Source: Flaveria trinervia (lineage: Eukaryota; Streptophyta; Magnoliopsida; Asterales; Asteraceae). From it: a stretch of 64,000 bases of DNA. Both the position numbers and the translations under genes were made by a program. The notes under the pieces are model-generated. The model was not told the DNA's origin. It worked only from the letters and a program-made list of their open reading frames with translations, and ran no database searches. The DNA lies in assembly GCA_025506515.1 (NCBI GenBank), contig CM046447.1:89521498-89585497 (forward strand), given 5' to 3'. Position 1 is the stretch's first letter. Each line of letters starts with the position of its first letter. Shown here piece after piece: positions 1 to 10,949 of the stretch.

Positions 1-125
1 GATATGCAAGTAAACACAACATTCTGAAAAACAAATCATTTTATGTTTCAAGTTGTTAGCTATTGGATCAAGAGGTTTTGGTTCATATGTTGACCACCTA
101 AAACAAGTTATTTTGATCTATTTAG

Positions 126-2088
126 ATATGAAGATGCCAGAAGACTACGAGTTGCAGTTATACATGGGTTAGCAAGAATGGCTGCAATAATGGCATCAAC
201 ATACAAGGCTTATTTGGGAGTGGGGCTTGGCCCATTGTCGGTAAGTTGTGAAACACATCCTCATATTAGACAAATCTGACATTTTGAACCATCTTTTTTC
301 CTTTCTGCGTGACATCTTCGTTTTGCAGTTTTTGACAAATTTTAGAATACCGCATCCTGGACGAGTTGGCGGAAGATTTTTCATCGATATTGGGATGCCA
401 TTGATGCTTAGTTGGGTTCTTGGTGGCAATGGGTGAGTGAAATTGAGAAACCATTTATAGTACTTAGAAGTTTTTGTCTAAATTCTTCATTTTCTCTTTG
501 GCAGTTCAAAACTTGAAGGGAGACCACAATCCTGCCGACTGACGGACAAAGTAAGATACCCTCATCATATGACTTTTGATTGTCAAATATGTGTTTACTA
601 AACCTATAACTATCAGTTATTGTGCCTTTTGGATGCTATTAATAGCTTTTTCTTCACGTATATATATATATCTTTGAATCAATATTCAAAAGTTTTATAG
701 TTTGTTTGACTTTCAAAGTCAATGTACTAGCTACTGCAATTAGCTCAAATGAAGATCAGTTCTTTCTTTCTTTCTTGGAACTAACATGAAAATTGATTAT
801 GCAGGCAAGCAATGAACTGCAAAAATGGTTTAGAGATGACGATGCTTTAGAACGTGCTCTTAGTGGCGAGTGAGTAATGACTCACCTTACATATTCCTTA
901 TTTTAAAGAGATTTTCTTTAAAACTCTTTTTTAATCCTTTTGTGCTTGGTAGATGGTTTTTACTTCCAGTTGGAAGTTTCAATGCTGATTCAGACCCTGT
1001 TCGATTAAGCCGTGATGAGAAAATGCCCTGTATAGTTGGGTGAGTCTTCCTTTGACCACTACAAATGTCAAAACCTAGTCAAATGAATTTACGTTTAATG
1101 GATATCTTTCTTGCTTTGTAGGAGCGTGCCCCACACGAGCATTCCTGGAAATTCAATAGTCATCTCATCACCAGAGGTTCGTTATGCTATTTTGCATTAT
1201 ACTCGGTTCAATAAACCATCCTACTTATCAATTGCTAAGCAATTTTCCTTTGATTCTAGGTTTCAAAATTGCATGCTCGAATAAGCTGCAAAGATGGTGC
1301 CTTTTTTGTGACTGATTTAAGGAGTGAACATGGTACCTGGATTACTGAGTAAGTTAAAAAAAAGGCATATTCTCATATTCATAGGCATGTGTCATGTGTA
1401 CATGCACGTTGTGTTTGTCTATTTCATATGCATATATCTAAAAGTTCTGAACTTTTGACATGTGTATTATACATCAATTCTTCAAAGGGTATCTCAAAAC
1501 ACTGAATTTCTAATCATTTTACACAGACATTATATATTTATGTAATTCTTGCATATTTTCATTGAGGGATTATCTAAATTTAAGCAGACTGGTTTAGTTT
1601 GCATATATTCTTTTCATCGAGGGTTATTTAAAAGGTCTCATATTTTGGCATGTGAATAATACATGTATGCAATTTTAGCTTCATTCCACTAAGGGGTATC
1701 TTAAAAATATGATCTTTTTGCATATGCATGATACATCAATGTAAATCTTGCATCTTTATGCAGAATTAACTCATCAATCTAATTTAAATTTATTTTACAG
1801 TAACGAGGACAGGCGATATCGGGTGCCTCCAAACTTCCCAGCTCGTTTCCACCCATCAGACGTCATTGAGTTTGGTACAAATAAGAAGGTAACACAAATT
1901 TATAGAAAGCGCCACCTAAATTATTAGAAAATGATATGCGTTTAGAGATCTTTTAAAATTCTTAAAACTGAATCAAATTCTGTCAACTATCTTGTTTTGA
2001 CATGCAGGTAGCGTTTCGGGTAAAAGTTATGAGATACCCACCAAAGATACCCGAGGGAGCAGGTGAGCGACTTCTCCAGGCAGCTTAA
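126..2088 (+). CDS. ZEP: Zeaxanthin epoxidase, C-terminal part (5' end outside window)
   Basis: FAD-dependent plastid monooxygenase that epoxidises zeaxanthin to antheraxanthin and violaxanthin in the xanthophyll cycle and ABA precursor pathway. Nine exons can be read: 126-240, 329-432, 505-550, 805-869, 953-1039, 1122-1176, 1260-1348, 1801-1888, 2008-2088, all with GT-AG borders and phases that join without a break, giving the last 242 residues of a protein usually about 660 long. The first exon reads through RMAAIMASTYKAYLGVGLGP and the second contains FRIPHPGRVGGRFFIDIGMP, both typical of ZEP. The later exons form the C-terminal FHA domain (CIVGS, SKLHAR, LRSEHGTWI, VIEFGTNKK). The protein ends ERLLQAA, close to the family C-terminus. 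Bases 1-125 are intron. A possible AATAAA poly(A) signal lies at 2505-2510. No frameshift or stop is seen, so the gene looks intact here. Confidence 0.95.
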
Positions 2089-4214
2089 GAACTTGTCGAC
2101 CGCACAATGGATTTTTTCTCGGTTTGGATTATACTATGTGAAAATTGTACAGCAGTTACACACAACAATATAGAAAAGGGCTAGTGATTTTGGCCTTGCT
2201 TTTCAAATTGTAGCAAGTTGTTGAATTAATTATCGGTAATTTCTGGTATGTGTACATTCATATAGTGCTACAAGAAATGAAAGTTATTTTGCTACAAAGC
2301 AGTTGGGCTCTTCTAGTTTTATTAATAATTGTTAGCTCTGCACAAATTGTGGTTCACTTTGTGCAATTTTGTAAAATTGTTGCTCTATTTGTTTATATTT
2401 GTATAGGTTCATGGTGGGCAAAAGACTTGTTCATTCCATTAGTAAATACGTGTTTTGCTGCTAGTTGAAGCGACTTATACCCAAACTTGAGTAAAATAGT
2501 TATAAATAAAATTTATGTAGAAACATGTCAAAATAATCATACCGAATGATATATTCATGATTTAAAAAATATTATGTTGTTATAATCATGATTTAAAAAA
2601 CATATTATGTTGTTGTGATTATGTCACACTTAATTAAGTTTTTGTCTTAGTATTTATTAATAGTAATAAATACTTTTTTTATAAACTTAGCACCCGATCA
2701 CACTTTCATACACGTCAACCACTATACATACGTCAACATCATTTTCTTCGGTTGGACCGACAATCCCGAATGGACTCTAAATCGAGCATACTATTTTCAA
2801 TGTGTCGTCATGTTCTTGGTTACCATGAAGGGTTATACCAGATTTTCATGAGTTAGATGATGTCATGTGCGGGTAATTGTTAAATTTATAAAATTTTATA
2901 GAAAAAAAACAGAGATTATTTACATAAAAGAAAGAATTATGCTTTTATTTGCTTCAACTCAACCCATGGGGAAGGAGCTAAAGGAAGTCTTTATCAAAAC
3001 TCACACGTAATGAATACATAGGATTCCATCCAAAGCAAAAGCAAGGCCACTTTGATTGCACGTTTTGTTAATTAATTAATTATAATAATATAGTATATTA
3101 TACAAAATAAAATAAACAAATTTTTAGTTAAACATCTACGTATCACATAGCTAATACGTGACTTCTTCTAATATCTTTAAAACAATATAAAAATAGTTAT
3201 TGGAATATCTTCATTATTTATTTTGAACAAAAATTGAAATATGTGAAAGTCATTTTCAAGGTCAAAGTATAAAACCAAGTGGGATTAATTTAACGAGTCA
3301 AAATATTTATCACGTTATTTCCAAGAAGTAGGTATAGTTTTGCCATTTAGTTTCGAATATTGACCCACAAATCATGAACTACGTGGTCCTGATCATGGTC
3401 AAACACGAACGCTAGACCCTTTAAGTTGCATGTCGTAAATACATATACTATATTTAGAAATATATTATGAACATTAATGATGATGATTATTTTTTTAAAC
3501 AGACGTATCATCCTGTTTCGAAAAATATATACTATCTTAATCTGGCTCGCATATTCGTTTTACAACCAGAACCATACCCCTAATCGCCTTAGGAGGAAAC
3601 ATGCAACTAGAAAAACCTTGTGACTCAACCTAGAACATTATTGTTCCTAGCAAAATTCGAACCTAATACTTCCTTATTTTTAATTGTCTTGGATACATTA
3701 TAGCAACCACTTGAAATGAAAATCATTGGTGATTAAATTTATATCTAACGATACATATTGATGATAACATATCTCTCCTCCGTCCAAGTCGTCGCTGGTT
3801 TAAATCATATATGACACAGATATATAATGTTAATATGATAAAAAAGAACGAATGTTCAAAAATGTTAATCGAGTATACATATATAATGAGTTTAAGAATA
3901 GAATTATTATTTATAACAAAAGTAAAATTTTAAAACGCCAATTGTTAAATTGTTATTATCCGTTAACTTGCTATGAACAAAAAAATTATTAGTTATAATT
4001 ATGATTATGATTATTTATTAGTTACATCGCTAAAACATCCTTTCCACTTGTATTTAAAAACCTAAAAAACAAAAAGAAATTAATTTTATGAAAATTAAAG
4101 AACACATATTAATACGTGGCCCCTTCACCTTTCTCATTATAACATATCATCTTGTCAAACCAACCAACATCCATTCCAGAACCGGAAGATCAAAGTCACC
4201 GGGTCCCCGCCCTC
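2089..4214. other. ZEP 3' UTR and intergenic DNA
   Basis: The first ~420 bases are probably ZEP 3' UTR, up to the AATAAA at 2505-2510. The remainder is AT-rich. A ~33-bp unit (atcatgatttaaaaaa...ttatgttgttg) is repeated twice at about 2553-2620. No gene or recognisable transposon was seen. The promoter and leader of the next gene must lie in the right part; TATTTAAA near 4050 is only a weak TATA candidate. Confidence 0.6.
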
Positions 4215-5333
4215 ATGGGTCGGGTCGACCGAATCACACCGCCACCTACCTCCGTCGCCGCCACCGCTCGCCGGCCGGCGCCACCGCTCTCCTCCCTCTA
4301 CAAGCACAACTCATGGTCGCCGGACATTCTCCGAGACGAAGAGTGGCTCCGGCGAAAGGGCAAACACCACCTCCGCCACCGTCGGCAGCACAAGAGCGTC
4401 ACCGATGACGATATCGATGAGCTCAAAGCTTGTATTGAGCTAGGGTTTGGATTTGATGAATCGGATGATCGCCTTTCGAGCACGCTGCCGGCGTTAGGGT
4501 TGTATTACGCTGTTAACAAACGTTATCATGATACGATCTCGAAATCTTCGTCGATGTCGTCTTCGTCGTTGTCTGTTTCCGATTGTGATTCATCTTCTTC
4601 GCTGGACGGTACCCACGCGATATTCGGCCATGGTAAGCATTTTCTCTTAATAAGTTCAATTGGAGATTGTTTACTTCAAAATTTATACAAGTTTTGATAG
4701 GATTTCAATCACCAGATGTTAATACTGCTTCAATTTCAGCTATAATCTGTAAATTTAAAGCTGTGTTGATCAATTTTGCCCTAGGTTTTGAGTTTGAACA
4801 TGATGTTGAACTATAATAATCTTCAACTATAGATTTTCATAGGATTTCAATCACCAGATGTTAATTTTGCTTCAATTTCAGCTATAATCTGTAAAATTAA
4901 AGCTGTGTTAAATCAATTTTGCCCTAGGTTTTGAATTAGAACATGATGTTGAACTATAATCATCTTCAACTATAGATTTTGATAGGATTTGAATCACCGG
5001 ATGTTAATTTTGCTTCAATTTCAGCTATAAGCCTATAATCTGTTAATTCAAAGCTGCGTTCAACCAATTGTGCCCTAGGTTTTGAAATAGAACATGATGT
5101 GGAACTATAATCATCTTCAACTCATCGTAATTGAATTTGTTCTAGATTGAAATTTGTACGTTGTTAATGACTATAAAACTTCAATTGTGAATTGGAATTT
5201 GCTGATTTGTGACTGGTATCTTGTTGATTTAGGGGATAATCCACAGATGATGAAGACGAGATTAAAGCAATGGGCACAAGTTGTTGCTTGCTCTGTGCGT
5301 CAATCGTCATCAACACCATTGTCATCTCTGTGA
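4215..5333 (+). CDS. DUF1685 family protein, two exons
   Basis: Plant-specific small protein of unknown function. Exon 1 is 4215-4632 and exon 2 is 5233-5333; the splice (phase 1, GTAAGC donor, TTTAG acceptor) gives 172 residues. The diagnostic block SVTDDDIDELKACIELGFGF is followed by DRLSSTLPALGLYYAVNKRY, then a Ser-rich stretch, and exon 2 gives the conserved end NPQMMKTRLKQWAQVVACSV. The N-terminus is Pro/Ala-rich, followed by SLYKHNSWSPDILRDEEWL, another family signature. The reading frame is open upstream to about 4152 but has no ATG before 4215, so that ATG was taken as the start. The first exon is GC-rich against very AT-rich surroundings. No signal peptide or membrane segment is seen. 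The 600-base intron contains a three-copy tandem repeat. Confidence 0.88.
4696..5122. repeat. Three tandem ~143-bp repeats inside the DUF1685 intron
   Basis: Units start at about 4696, 4838 and 4981 with the block ATAGGATTTSAATCACC and run through GCTTCAATTTCAGCTATAA, GCCCTAGGTTTTGA and GAACATGATGT to ATCTTCAACT. The copies differ by scattered substitutions and short indels (copy 3 has an extra AGCCTAT). Each copy carries a possible branch/acceptor-like TTTCAG, so the array also triplicates potential cryptic acceptors. It looks like local tandem duplication rather than a transposon. Confidence 0.85.
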
Positions 5334-6894
5334 AGCTGAAAGCATAATCAAGATGACTAAGGGCATCCATGGATGTGTGTAGATTGATCTTCTTGTGTAA
5401 TTTGATGCTCTTCTTTGCATTGTATCGTATGCAGTCTCTCTTGTATACATGATTTGTATGTTCATAACTCAACTTTAATGTAAAATGTTATATTATGTTA
5501 GGATTTTATGTTTAATGGCTATGATTTGATAGTTTCATACATTCAATTAAAATGTTTTATGATGATATAATGATATATGTTCTTATGTTGACAATCGTGT
5601 ATTTCAAAAAGAAAAGACATGTTTTAGGGGTTTTCGACAGGTAACAATCTGGACCTTGTCGAGTGCCACGAGGCGTTTTGAGTTTAACAAACCAAAAAAA
5701 AAACAATGCATATGGGTTTTAAGGAAACGATATTTTGAAGCAAGATCATTGAGGGTCGATAAAACAATATTGTCTCTGTTTATTACGTTATCCTTGCACT
5801 TCTCTTTGGATCCTATTTCTTTAATCCATATGCCATACTTTTCTTACAATATTGTGCAAGAATAAACGATGTAAAAGCACCTCTTTTCCTTTTCTATCTT
5901 TCCCATTCTTTTATGAGCCTACTTTCACATACTATGACACGCGTTTTGACGAATATGTCATTGTGCTAGCTTTGTAACATCCTTATTAATATTTTATTAC
6001 TATTGTTTTTATCAAAATAATAAAAAAAGAAATTTATTTTAGTTATGCACTTATAGCCAATGTGAGTCTAGTACATCTAGTACATGTTTTATTTTTACAA
6101 GAAGGTCCTAGGTTCAAACCTAAATACGGTGTAATTACATGCGTGGGCGGAGGATAATAGGGACCGATAGTTTATAATTTTTACATATATTGGGTTCTCT
6201 CCCATCGTCTTTAAAAAATTATTTTCATCTTCATCCCTACAAGACAGTTCAAGCTCTGTTAGTAATTATATGGTGTAAATCTATTTAGGTAGTGGTTGTT
6301 TTGGAGAAGGGTAAATTTATTTAAAAAAATACTCTTATACGGAAATAATTATAAATTTAATGTTAAGAGTTAATTACACTAGCCGTCCAACGTGATATGT
6401 TCATGTTGCACCTAAGATCCATAACGTTGAAAAATGTCGCTCATGGTTCCTACCGTTCACATAATCGTAAAGCGGGTGATCATAGGTGTGTATAAATGTT
6501 AGTCATCGGTTTGGTAAATTATTAAATTGATTATTTTACCCATTAAAATATTAAGAATACTAAAAATATCTATATGTATAAATGAAAAAAGTTTAGCTGG
6601 TTTGGTTTTAAGCAATATGTTACCATATGACATAATTTTTAACAAACAATTATCACATGTCGTTATATTAGCAAGATTGTTTCAGCAAACAATTGTCACG
6701 CAACTTGATTTTAATGTGGATTCTAAAGTAACTGCAATCGGTTATCACTTTCGTCAATCAACTAAAAAACTAATTATTACTTTCCATTTACATTATAGTC
6801 TACACATAGCCATCAATTTTCATCAATCCTATCCAAAAATATTATTCTCTTAAAACTAATTATTATTTTTGACTTTGTGAAATCAAAGATAATG
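5334..6894. other. Intergenic DNA downstream of the DUF1685 gene
   Basis: The first 200 bases are probably 3' UTR. The rest is AT-rich with no supported gene. Near 6100 a GGTTCAAACC motif resembles the B box of a tRNA-derived SINE, but no A box or full element could be placed. Confidence 0.5.
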
Positions 6895-6902
6895 TTTGGA
6901 TT

Positions 6903-7669
6903 TAGGGATGAGCATTTGGTACCTTGAATTCGTACCGGTATCCATACCGTACCGATACCGGTACCCAGCTGGTACCGAAAATTTGTATAAGGTACCGGTA
7001 TCGGTACTTGATTTCCTTACATTTCGGGATCGGTACTGGCCGGTACCGGTACTTTACCCAAAAGTCCCGTATGTTACCCGATAGTACCTGAATACAAATA
7101 ACCTATTTTGAGAAACGATTGACAATATAGTGATCAAATCGAAGATTAAGTTTCTTTGATATTTTGAAACTTTTAGTATTGATATTGACCTTATTGGTGT
7201 TTATTATTTTGAGGTGAAACTCATCACCATGAAAACAAAAACAATTTATTATTTTTTGTGTCAGTTTGCTTCACAACTGATGAGTAATATTTAGAATGCA
7301 TGGTCAAGTCTATATAATATTTTTGTTAAACATTTGGATTTTTTCTGATATTTTATTTTTGTTTACTTATTATAAACTTTTAAATGTATTGGGTACCAAA
7401 CATGTATAAGGTAACAAGTACACAAACAACTACTGGACAACGTAACCAAACATGAACCATACAATAAGACTAAAAAATAATGTTGTGGAGATAACGGGTA
7501 CCAAAAAGGTATTGGGTACCGAAATACCGGTAGCGTACCGGTACCGGTACCTGTACCCATATACCAAAATCGGTACCAGTAGCGGTACTCGTTTTTTATA
7601 ATATTCGGGAATGGGTACTTTTGGTATCGGTACCGGTTCGATACATGTAGGGTACCGAGCTGATCCCTA
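6903..7669. mobile_element. Non-autonomous hAT-like element rich in GGTACC repeats
   Basis: The ends are TAGGGATGAGC on the left and, reverse-complemented, TAGGGATCAGC on the right, an 11-bp TIR with one mismatch. It is flanked by TTTGGATT (6895-6902) and TTTGGATC (7670-7677), an 8-bp duplication with one mismatch, the size expected for hAT transposons. Both subterminal regions carry clusters of GGTACCGG/CCGGTACC-type words; the middle is AT-rich. There is no transposase, so it must have been mobilised in trans. Confidence 0.8.
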
Positions 7670-7677
7670 TTTGGATC

Positions 7678-8387
7678 CAAGATCCAGAGATATCAATTTG
7701 TGAAATAACACCAAAGCATATGGAAAAAAGACGTAGGAACACCATTTACAAAATAAACATAAAAATTTCATTAATTAATTAAGCTGGATTACAATAAAAA
7801 TGTAACTAAAAAGATACAAGAATTATTACAATAAAGAAAATATTTTTTTAATAAAAAATGATAAGAAACAATAAAAACATATGTGGATGCCGATTTATGT
7901 TCAATTTAATAGAGGTCTCTCTTTTAAACATATTTCAAACCACCCAGGTGAATTCCGTCTGTCTTCTAGGATACAACAGTATATACAGATTGTATTGATA
8001 TGTTTAAATAAGCACCTAAAATAATACTTGAGTTAATATTAATGATGACTTTTTGTTTGAGCGAACAAACTCACACCAGTTAAATAACAATTGAATTATG
8101 CCTTTAATAGATACGACTACCTGCTCATCAACTGTTGAATGGCGCCTTTCAGCATATACGAGTATGAATATGCGTCGATTAGTAGTTGGACTCGGCAACT
8201 AAACTGTCTTTCATTAGCAGCAACATCTGCTAAACTGCAACCACGTCTTCAGTGGTTGTTTTGCACCGGCCTAACAGTTCAAAACTAATAAAGGTGGCTC
8301 ACGGTGATATGAGCATGCAAAGTACAAAGTGCGTCATCAAAGCGTTACGTTAGCCCCAAGCATGTGTACATATGCGTGTTAGGTGCC
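7678..8387. other. Intergenic DNA between the hAT element and a solo LTR
   Basis: About 700 bases of AT-rich sequence. No gene, RNA or bounded repeat was recognised. Confidence 0.5.
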
Positions 8388-8392
8388 CCTAA

Positions 8393-10944
8393 TGCAACAT
8401 GATTTTTCATGTTTAACTCTTTGATGATTCTAGTAATTCAATGTAACCATTGGCTGAATTAAAGAAGCTATTTGTGGAAACTATCTTATATATCATACAT
8501 TATGATTCATTGTGATACTATAGCATGCTAATGTGATTCTATGATAATATTTGGGTAAATACTAGATCTTGCTAGAAATAGTAACTTGGAATTACCCTAT
8601 AATTAATCAAAGTCTAAACTAATGCTAAACCATCACATAAATGAAACACATATAACTATAAGGGTAAAAGTTTACATACGTGTAACTTAGAGTTACATAT
8701 ATAAATTATATAAAAGGGATAAAGATTTAATTAATTTAAGTAAGTCTAATAATAATAAAATAGTTATATATATATATATATATATATATGCATGGATAAT
8801 TACAAAGTTATATATACTATTTTATTATTTTAATCATTTAAGGGATATATATCTAATATATTATTATATATTTAACTAGTTATTATCCTGAATCTAATAA
8901 TTAATAAATTAAATCAATCCTAACTCATAGTTATATACAAAAATTCATTCATACCTATCCCTACTAAAATATATGACTTTTATTAATAAAATCTATCCTA
9001 ACTAAAACCTAAAACCTAAATGTTCCACTATAAATAGGGTTCCATTCTTATTATTTTTCTTATCAAAACTCTAAATCTCAAGCTCTCATAAAATCATATA
9101 TCAAAATTTTAACACCTTTCTTGAAAATCCAATAAGTTTTCTCTATCGAGTAAGTCTTTATGTTCTTCGTGTTCATACATTTCCTATTGTGTTTTATCAA
9201 AAATAAATTATAACTAGCTTGGATCTATAATTAAATAATATTATTGTTCAATAATCATAGATCTAAGATGGATCAAAGCATTAAATAAATATGAAATCAT
9301 CAAAACTTTGCTTAAACACATAAAACTTAAATTTTCGGATTTTGACAGATCCATAGGCCAACTTCGGATAGCCATATCTCCCTCATAACAAATCGTTTTT
9401 CGATGATTCTTTTTTTTCAAAATTAAATTCAAAGTCTTATCTTTCTAACCATATACAGAACGTCTTCTAAATCATTGATTTGACTCATCGAAAACCTCGT
9501 GCAAGTTTAGTGCATGAATCTGTTCAAAGCTGTCAAAACCCTAAATTTTGCAATTTTTCAATATTTTCATGAATATAATATAAAATAATGATTTTAATCA
9601 TAAAATAAGTAATATAAACATGTTTTAAACAATGAAAATCTAAACTTTAATGATTCTTATGAATATCTAATCAACTTGGATCATGTTTTTAGTATAATTC
9701 TTCATATTTTCAATACCCTACACTATACAACTTTTTTATTCACATCCTTGCTAAACTAATCATTACACTTGTTCCCTATACTTTATAAACATACTAAACA
9801 CACCCTTAAATTGGTCTACTGCATATCTAGAATCGTTTCATCTGGTATGTAATTATATGGCAAACAAAAGGTTTCTGGCTAAGAAAAGACGGGGTACTTA
9901 AGTGATGAAAATCCACCAACTCTTTCCTGGGAATCATTTTGTTGGATGTGCTACTTTGGGATGACACATATCTAGTATACGACAACCATTCTTGAGCTTT
10001 TACAATAATAATCCCTCAACTGTCGACAAAACAATAAACTAACTAAATAAACTTACTTATGGCAATCCTCACTCCAAGTTACTACAAGTTGCAAGATCAA
10101 CCCATATACTTTACAATGTGAGTTCATAACCCCTTTATCTTTTGTATTTTGGGGTGGAAACATGCTCTCTATATCAAACTAGGTATTCAAATTCTAAAGT
10201 CAAACTAGTTTTTTTGCAAACTTAATGACAACTTTCTTATACTAGGAAAACTAAACTGATTACACATGTTGCTATATTCTCTGACACTTTTTACTATAAA
10301 GTCCCTCTATTTTTTAAAATCTACACAACCATTAACTTCGGGGAAACCACGGGAGTAAGTAAATAGATCTATTGGTCTGAAAAGTCTATTTGGTACTCGG
10401 GTTGATGCATGCCAATCAATATCGGGCGTCCTTTGAGTCAACGTATTCGTTTTTACTTGAAAGGAACTAGATGTTCAGAAAATGCATACTAGACAAGCAT
10501 ACTATTAGTCTGACCTTTTGTGTCAGGGGGTTAAACGGAAGGGCATTCGATCACTAGGGTTGGTTGTGGACTCATGTATAATAGTTTACTTACTTGTATT
10601 TGAAAAATTATGTATTGGTTTGTACATTGTTATTTACCATATGTATACTTCTAAACCTATGTGTTCACCAACTTTTTAGTTAACATATTTTAGCATGTTT
10701 TCAGGTCATGGAAATAAAATTCGTTGCTTTGCTCACAATAGGATTCAAGAGTAAGCTTTAGTTGGATCTAGTTAGACTTTGAATAAAATAAAGACTTATT
10801 TACTTGTTTGGTTTATTTGTTATTAGAATTGGATGTAACCAACTATTTAATTTTAATAATTAATTTCCTTTAGTACTCTTTATCATTATATTATGATTTA
10901 ATTTTATCATGCCTCGGTGTTTCCGCTTTAGCCGGGATGTGATA
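8393..10944 (+). mobile_element. Solo LTR of a gypsy-type retrotransposon
   Basis: The block begins TGCAACATGATT and ends GCCGGGATGTGATA, one substitution each away from the TGTAAC...TGACA ends of related LTRs in this window. It is flanked by a perfect 5-bp duplication CCTAA (8388-8392 and 10945-10949). Its length, 2552 bp, matches the other solo LTRs at 45-59 kb. A TATA box (CTATAAATAGGG, about 9029-9040) precedes a plausible transcript start, and the 3' part has the TCCGCTTTAGCCGGGATGTG ending usual for this LTR class. A (TA)n run lies at 8765-8789. No internal domain is present. Confidence 0.72.
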
Positions 10945-10949
10945 CCTAA

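Noticed and set aside
2250..2468. 72-codon open frame after ZEP
   Set aside because: Lies in the probable ZEP 3' UTR, has no recognisable domain, and its hydrophobic look follows from AT-rich composition.
5164..5472. 102-codon minus-strand frame opposite DUF1685 exon 2
   Set aside because: Shadow of the real second exon; no independent support.
6100..6135. tRNA or SINE B-box-like GGTTCAAACC
   Set aside because: No cloverleaf, A box or 3' tail could be placed; the similar GGTTCGATACC at about 12530 fails in the same way.
6896..7680. Open frames rich in Tyr, Arg and Val with repeated YRYR words
   Set aside because: Translation of GGTACC repeats in a hAT-like element, on both strands; not a protein.
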